Shown: positions 36,895 through 48,810 of the stretch, piece after piece
Position numbering within the stretch: the stretch's first letter is position 1
Layout of the letters: every line of letters begins with the position of its first letter
Assembly: GCA_035048485.1 (NCBI GenBank)
Contig: CM068584.1
Location: forward strand, 63,842,420 to 63,906,419
DNA: 64,000 nucleotides
Origin: Pteria penguin
Lineage: Eukaryota > Mollusca > Bivalvia > Pterioida > Pteriidae
Reading direction: 5' to 3'
Position numbers and translations under genes: made by a program
The notes under the pieces: generated by a model
What the model saw: only the letters and a program-made list of their open reading frames with translations
Told to the model about the DNA's origin: nothing
The model's database searches: none

Positions 36895-37240
36895 TCAAGT
36901 TTTAATATCGTGTGTGGCCGCCATTTGCACCAATACATTCTTCATGCATACGACGTATTGAATAAATCAGTTTATATAGAAATGCCGGGGGAATGTTCTG
37001 CCATATGCATATCAAATGTTCAACGTAGCACGTGATGGGGATGTTGCCTCTTGACGAAGATGTCGTTCGATTTCCTCCCGCTCATGTTTATAAAGCAATA
37101 AACCCGGTAGCAGTGCAGACAAGGGTAGCACATCCAAGTTGTGTTGCTGTAGATGATAGTCACTCACAACGCGTGTTGTTTGCAGCTTTAGTTGTCCTGC
37201 TGCAGAATGACGCCATAAAAGCTTCCACCTTATCCAAAAA
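36895..37240 (-). mobile_element. Tc1-like remnant (transposase end)
   Basis: Plus-strand TATCGTGTGTGGCCGCCATTTGCACCAATACATTCTTCATGCATACG matches 5785-5840, and GTTGCTGTAGATGATAGTCACTCACAACGCGTG with CTGCTGCAGAATGACG matches 6010-6070. The frame is heavily broken. The other end of the same family lies at 37660-37985. Confidence 0.6.
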
Positions 37241-37659
37241 AGTCTATCATATATTGCATACATGTATAGAGAGGTAAAATGAGGGAAGAAAGTGTGATAA
37301 TAAATATCATTGTTAAGAGTACACTACAATCACAGGGGCCGTGTTATTTTAATAGCTTTCTTCCTCCAATTCAGCCATCCTTCACATTGGCTTATCCTAT
37401 GTTTGCACGTGAACAACTTGTCTATATATAATATCACTATAAAACACAAGAATTATGATGAATTTGATTTCACATGATCTGACAGAGTTTGGGTGGTGAA
37501 CACATTGAAGAGAAATATTCCTTAGATCCTTTATAATAATTAATCAGTTGAACGAAAGTGACTGATAAGTGAATAACATACACCATGAAAAAGCAAATAC
37601 TGTTTTATGTTAAAACAAAAAAAACTGAACGAGGTATGTATACGTGTCCTTTTGAAGGA

Positions 37660-37985
37660 GCCACATAAAGCGGTTGCCCGGATCCTGGGCGGTCCCACAA
37701 TCCTGATATCATCTTCATAAAGCATTTACAGTGTTAATATGAACTCCGAACTGCCTTGTCACATTGCTTTGAGACATTCCAGCTTCCAGCATCCCAATAG
37801 CACGCAGAAAATCATTTTCAATCATACGAAACGTAAATTTGCATAACCAATACCTTTTTCTGTTTCAATACAGTGAATACTGCCAATGAAAACAAGAAAT
37901 TCTAACTTGTCGCTTAGTCTCAAAACCTCAAATAGGCGTGCTGTGGATCTTAAAGAGAATCAAACGCAATATACAAATCGAGTAC
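37660..37985 (-). mobile_element. Tc1-like remnant (other end)
   Basis: GGGCGGTCCCACAATC, CATAAAGCATTTACAGTGTTAATATGAACTCCGAACTGCCTTG and AATAGCACGCAGAAAATCATTTTCAA match 6515-6640. CTTTTTCTGTTTCAATACAGTGAATACTG and TTGTCGCTTAGTCTC match 6685-6770. About 420 bases of unrelated mosaic sequence separate it from the transposase part. Confidence 0.55.
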
Positions 37986-39365
37986 TCCTTCCGATACTAC
38001 ATGTATGTGAGTGTATATTGTGAGTTTACTGTAAGTGCTTCTTTTTATAAAGAAATAAGATTATAATAAACGCTGAACATTCGTGTTTATTCGTATTCCG
38101 GATGCTTTTTTTTTTCTTGATTAAGCTTGGAACATTTTTTGGCTGCATCGTTCAACATTACACTTTAATTTTAATCTTTACAAGGCAAAGAACAGTCACT
38201 CATGAAATTTGATGTTTTAATGTATCGGAATTAAGTTTTACATTATTTTTAACAAATGAATTAATTTTGTATTGTTTAATTAATGTTTTAAATGTATCGG
38301 AATTAAGTTTTACATTAACTTCAACAAATAAACTAAATTTGTATTGTATATGAGGAAAAATACCACACATTGGAAAGAAAGTAAATTACCTTCATTACTT
38401 AATAGAGGAAACAGAAGACAACTGAAAAAATCTGTTTGACACAAATCACAGCTTCGTTATATCAAAATGTGATTCCTCATTCCAGAGTTTGTCAGTGTAC
38501 CTCATGTGCCACATGTTTTCCCCAAGCACTCTGTTTTCATCAAATACACAATCATGCTGTGGCGATAAAACTATTATTTATATCATGTTGCTAGTTTTAC
38601 CAAAAATAGAAAAGGACAAATTTTCAGAGAGAAAGGAAGAGAGGGAGAAAAAGAAAATCATAAAATACAGATGTGTCGATTTACAAATATCATATTAACA
38701 CCTTTAAGGATTTTTTCCCAATATTCAATACAAAAACAGTTTTATATACCGCTTACATTGTGAGGCATATATGTAAGCCAATGTATATTTATGAGTTTTC
38801 TGTAAGTATTAGTTTTATCAAGATATTGAACTAGAAATAATCTTTGACGTTCGTCTTTAATCGTACTCAGAATGCTTCTTTTTTTGTTTTTGTTTTTGTT
38901 TGGTTTTTTTTTTTTTTTTATTTTTTGTTTTTGGGAATTTTTTTTTCTTTATGTTTTGATTGGATCGTTAACCAACATCGCATAAATAATATTCACATTT
39001 AGCGGCGTGTCCAGCATTTCCAAAAAAAAAAAAAAAAAAATAGATAAATAAATAAGAAAATAATAAGGCTCACATATGAAAATCAATTATGAGCCAAAAT
39101 TTAGCACGACAAATATGGAGTTTTCATATTATTTGAGTGTTTTCAACTTTATTTTCTATATAGACCTTGTAAATTTATAGCGTAGATCCCCTCCACCACT
39201 ACTTTTCATATCGATGGTACGACTACATGTATAGTACTCTTTCATACAAGTTTCTTTCTTCTTCTTCTTCCATTATGAAGTGTACTCAAAAGTTGAGCGT
39301 TATGCTTCATGTCTTTCCTCGATTCTTCCCTTTTCCTCCTTCAACCATCCGCCCCATCCTCATTT

Positions 39366-39600
39366 TTTGACTGCCGATTGATTTATACTTTACGTCAATC
39401 CATGATAATATCATGTATATGGAGACGCCATGTGTTGTGCAATGCATAGATATTCGTACCATATAAAGGACACATCCGAAGCAGTAAGGGACCTCAATCT
39501 ATACTGTCTCATTCAAAAGACAGAACACAGTTGTGCGAAGGAAATTGGACACAGAAATTATCGGTCGGTCACGTGCTGAGCACATCCACTAACCGTTGAA
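39366..39600 (-). mobile_element. Decayed SINE
   Basis: ACTTTACGTCAATCCATGATAATATCATGTATATGGAGACGCCATG, CACATCCGAAGCAGTAAGGGACC, TACTGTCTCATTCAAAAGACAGAACACAG and a head relic ending ACATCCACTAACC. Many changes suggest an old copy. Confidence 0.65.
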
Positions 39601-40460
39601 GACACTGATTTAGGTCATCCTGTCGGCATATCTCGCTCTTCTTTTATCCATCTTCTATATAGTGTGATTTATAGGAAAAAATATTACCCCGCCATTTATT
39701 TTTATCTCTCACCAATATCTCGTCACACTCTGATACATAATACCTTTATCAAAGTATTGCACGGTATGCGCACTTCAACAAATCATATTTCAATTATTTG
39801 TCACGCCCACATTTGATTTAATAATATCTCTCAATGGTGTGTCAGACCACCTGGTCAATTAGGCTCTCATTTAGACCTATATTCACCTTCTTTCAATCCT
39901 ACCCAATCCATTACGGATGCGTTGCGTTTCTGATTACGGCAGCCTTTTGAGAAAAGGAGCTGATTGAAATATACATGCATTGCATTATTTGATACTTTTC
40001 AAAACTTTTTGAAATACATATTTCATGAAAAAACTCTATACTTATATATGTAAATACACTTCAAAAATGTAGAGAGTTCAATCCTCTTTGGAATTCTGAA
40101 ATACTGAATTCTGGGTTTTACCTTTATACATTATTCAGTTTTATCATCACTACTTGTAGGTTGTTACTCGAAAATGCATAAAAGATCTACAGTGTTGCGG
40201 TACACTATATATATATTAAGTTTTATTACATTTGTTTATAGTTCTGTTATATGTCGTTATCATTGGTTGAACAGTTAACCAGCATCGCATAAATACTCAT
40301 TTAAAGTGGCCGATCTAGAATACCCGATAAAAGGGGGATAGGATCATATGAAATTATTCAAAATACTCTGCCAATTTTGAAACCAAATCAGGATTTTACT
40401 CATAGTATTTGACTTTTTTCAACCTTGTTATCTATATGTCGTGGGGGTTTTGTGTGTGTG

Positions 40461-40495
<35 letters not shown>

Positions 40496-41030
40496 GAAAA
40501 ACACCCTCCTCTACTAACCGCCACTAGAATTTCATAACCTTAACATGAAATGCATTAAGACAGTCGGTAAGGTAGATTCTTTCCACTCCATTGTTCTTTA
40601 GGGCCTGAATATACATCCATAATTGGTAATACAAGTTACGTAGGCAATTGACTAGTCTCCGCGAAAGAAATAATCCGTTATTTTTGGCTTACTAGCCGAT
40701 CCAAGATACGGCACTTTACACCGAATTACTTGAGGTACAGAAAAAGTATCAATCTATTGGCGGATACAAGGGTACTTGGAATGCAACCATATTTTTAGGG
40801 GGGAAACTGTCATTCCTTGAATTTTTACAAAATGAAACCGTTCCTAATTTCCTTGTTTCAACAAAAGGCTGGACCGAAACGACCACACACATAATGATAT
40901 ATCAAAACCGACTTGTACTTCATGACAAATTGTGCTTAACAGATGAAAGTTATAATGACGTTAACTTACCCAACCATGTCTATCATTAATGCATACATTT
41001 ATATAGTAAAGTAATAATGAGGGAAACAAG
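39600..41030. other. Non-coding, T-rich
   Basis: AT-rich sequence with a long T tract at about 40465-40493. I see no gene, tRNA-like head or inverted-repeat element. Confidence 0.5.
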
Positions 41031-41385
41031 TGTGACTCTAAATATCACTGTAATGAGTTCATCACTCAAGCCGTGCTATTTCAATAGCTTCCTTCCTCTA
41101 CTTCAGCCATCCTTCATCTTTTTTTCACATTCGTTTACCTTGTGTTTGCGTGCAAACGACGTCTTTATTATAATATCACTGTAAATGTAAATCCAAACAC
41201 AAGATTTAATTAAACCTGTTGAATTTGAATTCACATTATCTGACAGAGTTTGACCGGTGAGCATATTGAAGACATTTTTAAAATCCTCTACCAAAATCCA
41301 GCAGTTAAACAGAAATGGCTGATAAGTGCATAACACACACCATAATAAAAGCAAATACTGTTTTATGTAAAAACAATATATATTG

Positions 41386-41491
<106 letters not shown>

Positions 41492-42169
41492 GCGCTATAT
41501 TTTTATTCGTCATTAGGAAACAAAGGTAACTCTTATTTACTTCGTCATGAAATTCATTTTTATTTTATATGCATCGGTATATAGGTTTACATTATTCTTT
41601 TGAAAGTGTATATTAAATGTGAAAGAGACCAGAAAGATCGATAGATCACTATTGCCTCTCCATTTTGTTATCTCAGTGTTTGAGTCTTGTGTTCAACCAA
41701 GATACATGTCGAACGTCTTCTAATGTACTTATCAGACGTTTTTACTAGGAATTTGGTTACCTCAAATACCATACATGAAACGCAATTACAATCCTGCTGT
41801 GGTGTGTGTTGCTAGTAGTAACAGAATGAAGAAGAGAAATGAAATTTTAGGAAAGAAATAAAAAGAATGAGAAGAAAAAGGAAGGATAGAAATCTGTCAG
41901 AGTAATACAATATCGAATTTTTTCCCATCAAGGTTGAATTCAGTTTCAATTTATTATTCAAAGTCGGCTTTGAATACTGCTTACATCAAGAGATGTGTAT
42001 GCTAGCAAAAAATTGTTTAGTTGTTTCATTTAAAGATTACCTTACAAAACAATTGTATGTTACATTATGCACATCATTATTTAGTGTAATGCATTGTCCC
42101 TCACTTTATCGATTATAACCATTATTGTCGATAAGAATGCTCACTGAAAGTAAGAGGGTGCAAAAATGT

Positions 42170-42800
42170 TTCACAAGTTTAACAGCATGTGCATTCTTCA
42201 CACATACGAAGTATTAAACGACTCAGGTTATACAGGAATGTATGGGGAATTTTTTCCGCAACAGGGGGTTTGGTTCTTGACAAAGACGTTCCATTTCATC
42301 ACAAACATGTTCGATAAGCGATAAATCCGGTGACATCATAGGCCAGGGTAGCACAATCACGTTTTGCTACCTTAGAAAGTCACTAGCAGCCCGAGCGATG
42401 TATGGTCATGCATTGTCCTTCTACATAATGACGTTACACTAATAGCTGTAGATGAATTTAATGACCTGCTGACGTACAATCTCGTCACGTTATCGTACGT
42501 TCGTTGATCTGCCCTGCACTATCAAAGTGGTCCTTCCATGTATAGAAATTCCACCCAGACCATAACCCTCCCCGCTGAATGTGCGGCGCTAAATAATACA
42601 TGTGTTAATGTAACGTTCTCCAGCACGATGGTACGCCTGAACATAACTGTAACTGCTGTCGACCTGAAATCTGGAGACGTCCCAAAACAGAAATTCCTCT
42701 TTATCTACGGTGACTCCTGTACCAGACTAACCTCGTAACACAATGACCCCTCGCAATCTGCTCCTTATAGTACGAGGACTTATCCGTCAATGTCCAAGGA
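42170..42800 (-). pseudogene. Tc1-like transposase remnant, longest 5' reach
   Basis: Plus-strand landmarks in the order expected for a reversed transposase are: ATGTGCATTCTTCACACATACG; GACAAAGACGTTCCATTTCATC; CATGCATTGTCCTTCTACATAATGACGTTACAC; CTGACGTACAATCTCGTCACGTTATCGTACG; GGTCCTTCCATGTATAGAAATTCCACCC; and GCGGCGCTAAATAATACA. It parallels 5800-6310 but is less rearranged. No continuous frame remains on the minus strand. The open frame 42538-42738 on the plus strand is a shadow. Confidence 0.62.
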
Positions 42801-42831
42801 TGTTTCTAGCGTTTAAAGATGTTGAATGAGA

Positions 42832-42835
<4 letters not shown>

Positions 42836-42910
<75 letters not shown>
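42836..42910. repeat. (TG)n microsatellite
   Basis: About 36 TG repeats. It marks the left change from the mosaic-repeat region to the 43-54 kb block. Confidence 0.97.
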
Positions 42911-43189
42911 ACGGTGTCAATTGGGGACAATAGTATGAATACACACCTTCGTACCGGGGACACACTCCAATCGGGGACGTCCCCGTTTGTCAAAACCATT
43001 AAAATCGTGCTCAGAGGCAAAAAATTAACGGGATCGGTATTAAAAATATTATTTTTTGATGTTTTGAAAAATGTCCCCATTTGAATAGTTTACATTGGTT
43101 TCGTGTGTTATTACATTTATTTGATCGCGCCAAATTGTGTTTTATACACTTTTGAGATGTCCCCGTTTGTTCGTTATGCTACACAGTCA

Positions 43190-43290
43190 CGGACACGGTG
43201 AGATAGTAATGGCGGCATTTTGAATTTAACACTGTTTAAAACACAGCACAGGCCTGCAGCGGATATAAGCAAGGTAATTATTGAAATAGA
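43190..43290 (+). other. Exon-like or 5'-end-like sequence
   Basis: A short, more GC-rich stretch (GGACACGGTGAGATAGTAATGGCGGCATTTTG, then GCCTGCAGCGGATATAAGCAAG followed by GTAATTATT) looks like a transcript start with a splice donor. The ATG frame stops at once. I can only flag it as a possible non-coding first exon of the gene whose decayed 3' end is at 47.1-47.8 kb. Confidence 0.25.
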
Positions 43291-43612
43291 ATCATTTAGT
43301 TCTAATTGAAAAGCTCATTTTTAATTTGTAGTCGGTTAAAGATCTCCTGAGAGCTCATGTTTATTGTTTATAATGTACAAAATGCCGACTTTAAATAAAG
43401 CTTACTTACTTAATTAATAAGTTACTTACTTTAGTCTTTAGATCTACTTAATTACAGAAAATTTTGCATTTTCAATATAATACGGTTACATACATAAAAA
43501 AATCTAATAATTTGAGCTATCGACCAAGATTAACTGTTGAAGAGTCAGAGGAAGTTCAAAGTAAATGTTTGGTGTTATTCACATGTTGACTAGATCTATT
43601 TTGTAACTTAGG

Positions 43613-43767
43613 CAGAATTCAATGAAAATTTACATGCTTGTTCCTCACCATATTATGCACAAAATTTGAGCTTCGTTTTTGATCGGAGAGAAAACATTGC
43701 CGCTGTTGCTAGAGATAGAATTTAACATCTTCGATTCCTTCTCTGAAACTACTGGGCAGAATTTAAT
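43613..43767. repeat. 142-base intron-type tandem unit split by a transposon
   Basis: GGCAGAATTCAATGAAAATTTACATGC (43613) starts a unit that begins again at 43754 (GGGCAGAATTTAATGAAAATG). The second unit is interrupted by the element 43775-46276 and resumes at 46277 with TGAAAATGTACATGCTAGTTCCTCATCATATTATGCAC, continuing to about 46385. Confidence 0.8.
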
Positions 43768-45095
43768 GAAAATGGGGTGCGGGACATTTCGGTACAAACA
43801 CTTTCAGTACACAAAAATAGGTTGTTTCGGTACATGACTTTGGTCGTTTCGATACAGGTACCTAAATATCGGTTCAGAAGCAAATTAAAATGGATATTAT
43901 AACAATCTATCATGAAAAAAGTAAAAAGATCAGTACTAGCAAACTGTTAGGGAAATGTACGTGCCATGCTGTATGTCCCATTGGTACTTCAGGATATGCG
44001 ATATGTGTGACCTTATTTAGAAAACAATAATGAAGACTATATGCAGTGTATATATGTTTATTTATTTATTTTTTTTTTACTCATATGTCTTAATACTCTT
44101 ATTTACCTCGCATACTTGTGATCATGCATACTTAAAAATACATGTACCTGTAAAGACCGTAAGCTGAACAGTAGACATATAGACATAAACTTTTTAACTT
44201 TTGTATGGAAGTACACTGCGTTTTTCTTGAAGTGCCTAAAGTTTGTTAAGGAACTTTTTAGCGTGGATGCAAAGTGTTACTTGATGAAGTTTATGTATAC
44301 ATATACGTTTGGGCCTATGTCCTGTAGTAAAATTAACCCATGTGTCTGTAGACCATTCTATCGCGTAATACACGGGCGCGGCCATCTTTAGATCACGTGA
44401 CTATCTGCCATTAAGGTACTGAATATGGCTATCATCAGCCTAGTCTTGTATCATCAGTAAAGGACTTTTAAACAAGTTTACAAGTCCTTGCATCAGCTGA
44501 TACTACCTAATGTTTTTTTTTTTTGTTTTTGTTTTTTATTAAGTTGTTTTTGCAGTTTGGACAGTGATTATAAGTGAAATACATGTACAGACTATTTGCC
44601 ATGGGTTGCCTTAATAACATTACTTTACAAAACCTAAAGCAAATGGAGGTAGACTCAATCTTATCGCTTATAATGCTAGTTTTTATGAATAATATACTGT
44701 TTAGTACTGATCTATTAAAATTAAATTATTTCAGAGACATAAATCTCTGATTAGTCCCATGATTGTTACTTCGATCCATGTCCCAATGTCACGTTGTAGC
44801 TTGTATTAACAGAAAATAGCTTGTATTAACAGAAAATGGATTATGTAGCAGGTGTAAAACCAGGTTATCACCTGGGGTCAGTAATATCTCAGCATAGGTA
44901 TCCTTGGCAAAAGTTAAAGCTACATTCCAGAAACTGTCGTCCGTATTAGGCAATAAACTTACTGGATTTATTTTGGCTGTTTAACCCCATCATCCGTAAG
45001 ACTATTATTGATACATGTGTATGTTGATTGAAGCAAATTAATTAACATTGCATACACGAGGGAAGTAATGCAGTGAAATGATGTTCGTTTTTATC

Positions 45096-45256
45096 CATTG
45101 GCAGATCTAGCGCCTCCTTTGAGGGGGGGGGGGGGTCGAGGGGCGATTTTAGTCAATTTTAACAGAAAATTGGCCAAAATACAGGGTTTTGGTAAAATTT
45201 TGGGTCAATGCCGGGGGTGGGGCGAGCGACCCCTCCGCTCCTAAATCCGCCACTGC
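45096..45256. mobile_element. MITE-like element nested in the 2.5-kb transposon
   Basis: The left end CATTGGCAGATCTAGCG and the reverse complement of the right end, CAGTGGCGGATTTAGGAG, form imperfect terminal inverted repeats. Poly-G/GGGTCGAGGGG and GGGGTGGGGCGAGCGACCCC lie just inside. This looks like the common type of small element with GGCGGATCTAG-like ends. Confidence 0.65.
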
Positions 45257-45257
45257 T

Positions 45258-45430
45258 TATCTAAGTTATTTTGGACTAGTTGATTTCGGTACTTGCGAAT
45301 TCAATTTTCATAATACTGCAGGTCATGTTCCAAAGGATCATATACGAAATTTTTTAAAGGATTTTCCAAAACTTTCAATGCCAGGTTCTGCAAATACGGA
45401 AAGCCTGAATTTAGAAATAGTTAAGTAGAT
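45258..45430 (+). other. Open frame tail of unknown nature
   Basis: After the MITE, an open frame continues as YFGLVDFGTCEFNFHNTAGH and, after that, ends NTESLNLEIVK. It is composed like a real protein and follows an acceptor-like ATACTGCAG. No family was recognised. It may be a decayed exon captured by the transposon. Confidence 0.25.
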
Positions 45431-47102
45431 GATATTTCTCATCCCAGAATACAACAATTAATCTGCATACTGAAAGCAGAGATATATATACACACATGTA
45501 TATATGTCTCTGCTGAAAGTTAGTGATAATCTTTCCGAGTAAAAGTTACGAAAAATCTTCGTTTGCGAAATGGTCTAGGTGTTGATATTGGTATTTGCCG
45601 AAACATACTAGACTATGTTTTGAAAGTAGTCTATGTCTATGATATGTATTTAATAAGTTTTATTATTATCTAATAATTATCTAATTAATCTGTAATACAT
45701 AAATACAACATTCATTACTGAATAAATAACTTAGCTTGGTGACCAACATTTTTTGGTAAGGCCGGAGAAAGGTTCCTTTTCATTTTCTGTTTTTTTTTTA
45801 TATTTAAATTTTAAACTGAAATTTATAATGGACTATAAAAACAAACACGTTTATGAATTTTCAGTCCTAGTCACCGATGAGACCATTCAATTAAACATTG
45901 ATAAACACAAATATTGTTTTAACCACTACTCTCATAGGTCATTTTACTATCTTGATAGCTTTTTTCAGTACCGTAATGGCGGATACGACCACGACACCTA
46001 TTGGTGAAGGGCAGATAACTATTGAGTAACTGCCCAATAGAATGGTCTATAGGAGTAAGCGTCACCTGTTTGACTAGTCACACTTGCTGTCTCATGTCAC
46101 ACACAGACTAAAATATAGTGAATAAATCACCCAAACATATGTACCGAAACATCTTTTTAGTGTACCGAAATGTCCTTTTCATTGTACCGAAACTTCTTTG
46201 CTTGTACCGAAATGTCTTTCTTATGTACCGAAATGTCCTGTACTGAAACATCCTTGTACCAAAACGTCTAGCATTCTGAAAATGTACATGCTAGTTCCTC
46301 ATCATATTATGCACAAATTTTTTGTTCCTTTTTTGGATCAGACAAAAAACATGGCCGCTGTTGCTAAAAATAGAATTTGACATTTCTGAAGTAACAGAGA
46401 TTCACCGAAATAACACTACAAATTACCGATATAACTGTTTTATGGTCAGAATTTATTATTTTCATAAGAAAGAATAATACATTTCAGTAGAATATGACAT
46501 ATGAAATAATAAAATCGTCGGGTAATATATCATGATGAATAGAGAAAACTCTGACATTATGGAGCTCACTTTCTCTTTATTTTTTCTTTTTTTTTTATAT
46601 TTCTTCTTCTTCTACCCATCAAAGGAGTAATACTTATTGAACAAATGTCAAGACTCCTGTGCGCATGGTAGCTAACGGCTATGTACAGGTTAAAAATAGT
46701 TAAAAGCCAGACAGTTTCAGTATTCTTGATCAAAGAGATAATTTCTGATGATTACTTATTTGATACTTCTATAGATTGTGTTGTTTTATATGTTTCAGTA
46801 CATATTCTATACATTGTCACTTTTTGGCGCATCTAAGTTCTGTTCATCTTATATTCTGAATAGTTTGTTTTTAATTTTTGTAGTTAAAACGGAGTCTGCA
46901 AAATCAGAATCTTTTGAATGTGAGTATAATTTTATTCTAAAATTACCCATCAGTGTGAAAGGGTGTGAAGTAACTGATTTTAAATAGTTCATTGATATCT
47001 AACACACAATTTGCATTTCTTAGTTTTTGTTTTATAAACATATTATATCATTATAAGTAATTAATCATTGATCTGTTGATGAAAATTTCATCTTTGTGTG
47101 GG

Positions 47103-47781
47103 GCTGAAGAAGCAGCTCTTTTGAGGTCAACAAAGTTGAGAAAAAAATTGCCACTCTTTCCCAATTAGTAAATTTTAAAGAAAATGAGCTTGATCTACTA
47201 GTACTAGCCAGCTTTATGGGTCATGACATCCGTGCTCACCGTGAATATTATTGATTACCAGATACTGTATTCAGCAGAAAAAGGGGAATCATGAGCAATA
47301 TTGGACAAAGTCTTGATGAAATCCATGTAGATCCAGAAGGAGGTAAATATTTATTCTTAAATTCAAATTTAGATTTTTCATAAAAGGCTGATAAATTATG
47401 TTATATGTTAATTGAGCGATTAGTTCAAAAGAGCTCTAAGCTTGAAAGAGACAATGATAGTAATTTAGATTCAACAAACAAAAGTTGGACCAATCATTTC
47501 AGAACAAATTAATATTAACCTTCTCTTGGACTTTTTAGCTCACCTTATCAATTTCAAGTAAAAGAGACATATATTGTCATAGTCTCATAGTGTGTTTTCT
47601 ATCGTCATGCTTAAAATATGTTGATTTAACTTTGTTTGTTGGTTGCTTTTGTTGATCAAAGGTAGACCAGGTATCAAAAGGTGAGACATTTTTTAATTTT
47701 ATTTTCTTTTGATGTTTTTTTTTTTTAGAAATCCCGATCGTTGGAAGTGATGATGATGGCGGTGGTGATGATGATGATTAA
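47103..47781 (+). pseudogene. Decayed tyrosine-recombinase-like gene 3' end with a preserved intron
   Basis: STKLR followed by KKIATLSQLVNFKENELDLL and then ASFMGHDIRAHREYY recalls the C-terminal box of tyrosine recombinases (LR-x-x-x-AT, then GH, then Tyr nine residues after the His). It belongs to a Crypton-like or domesticated family I recall from molluscs and cnidarians. Damage: the A7 run at 47141-47147 is one base short for the frame; a TGA at 47252-47254 sits where Arg is expected after EYY; and residues before SNIGQSLDEIHVDP appear deleted. The frame ends at a donor (47342/47343, phase 1). It resumes after TTTTTTAG at 47729 in matching phase with EIPIVGSDDDGGGDDDD and a stop at 47779-47781. 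Upstream exons were not found. Confidence 0.6.
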
Positions 47782-48429
47782 GATGGTGATGATAATGATA
47801 ACACAGCAGAAAATAGACTTATCTTTGAAACATTCTTCTGATGGTAAGATATTTAGTAATAATCTAGAAATCATTATAAAGTCTTATTATAAAAAACTTT
47901 TTGGAAATACACTGTTACTTGTCCAAACTGGATGCTAATGGGATTCTAATATTTGGACTTGGACATCAACTAGTCCGTTGTGTCTTCCAGTACAGTAAAA
48001 ATACTGTGGGATCATGTGAAATTCCAGCTATCATTGTATAAATTAACAAAAAGAATGTACCGGTATGTCATACCAGAAAACGGCCTTTTTGCGATCTATT
48101 ATATGTTAATGTCCAGTTGTTTTCTGTTATATCACGATCCCACAGCATTTTCCTTGTAGGAAATGTCATCAACTTTTCATATATCACAAGATTTTTATGA
48201 TCATTTGTCGTTAAGAGGGGATGCTTTTGGTTTATCTTCAAGGTTGTTCTGTTTTGTTCTATTTTTAGAACTTAAGTCACGTGAAAATTACATAGTATTG
48301 AACGCATTAAGGATCATGTGTTCAATTAAAAACTAAAAAGTCTTGTAAAGATGATAGCTAAATTGTGACAATATGTGACATGAAATCGTAATATTCGTTT
48401 TTATTAGGAAAAAAACGAAATCGGCCTTA

Positions 48430-48640
48430 ATTGTGCTGCATATCATGCATGTGTGAAGTTTCAAGTCTCAATGCTTCCTGGTTTAAAAGTGCTAGCCTTA
48501 GGTTAAAGTTTTTGAAAAGTAGGTCTAACATCAAGGTCAAAGGTCATGGTCCCAAATGAAAGGGCCTTTCACAAGGTATGCATGTGTGAAGTTTCAAGTC
48601 AATCAAGACTCTACCCCTCTGGGTTCAAAAGTTATAGACC

Positions 48641-48672
<32 letters not shown>

Positions 48673-48810
48673 TAAGGTCAAGATCAAAGGTCATTGTCCC
48701 AAATGAAAGAGATTTACAGAAGGTAAATATGTGTGAAGTTTCAAGACTCTACCCCTCTTAGTACAGAAGTTATAGCCAAGGTTAAAGTTTTTGTGTCAAG
48801 CCTCTGGTGC
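48430..48810. repeat. Intron-type tandem repeat (GGTCAAAGGTCA family)
   Basis: Three diverged copies of a unit of roughly 125-145 bases. Each has CATGTGTGAAGTTTCAAG, ACTCTACCCCTCT, a GTTATAG-A-CAGGTTAAAGTTTTT segment, and AAGGTCAAAGGTCATNGTCCCAAATGAAAG. No gene. Confidence 0.8.

Larger units (their letters stand above)
43775..46276. mobile_element. 2.5-kb DNA transposon with inverted repeats and 8-bp target duplication
   Basis: It is flanked by a perfect 8-bp direct repeat TGAAAATG (43767-43774 and 46277-46284) inside a repeat unit that reads on across the insertion. The left end GGGTGCGGGACATTTCGGTACAAAC aligns with the reverse complement of the right end, GAATGCTAGACGTTTTGGTACAAGG. The ends contain several sub-repeats of the form GACATTTCGGTACA (six or so at the right end). 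A second inverted pair lies inside: 44398-44440 (GACTATCTGCCATTAAGGTACTGAA) against 45945-45990 (TTTCAGTACCGTAATGGCGGAT). An 8-bp duplication is typical of hAT and some other superfamilies. No transposase was recognised, so it is probably non-autonomous, perhaps foldback-type. A smaller element is nested in it. Confidence 0.8.

Noticed and set aside
42538..42738. 66-codon open frame with a plausible protein-like composition
   Set aside because: It is antisense to a decayed Tc1-like transposase, which explains the base pattern better.
42832..43084. Open frames rich in Cys/Val and His/Thr
   Set aside because: They are translations of the (TG)n/(CA)n tract on both strands.
45753..46007. 84-codon open frame inside the 2.5-kb transposon
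   Set aside because: It partly overlaps the internal inverted repeat and has no recognisable transposase or zinc-finger motif.
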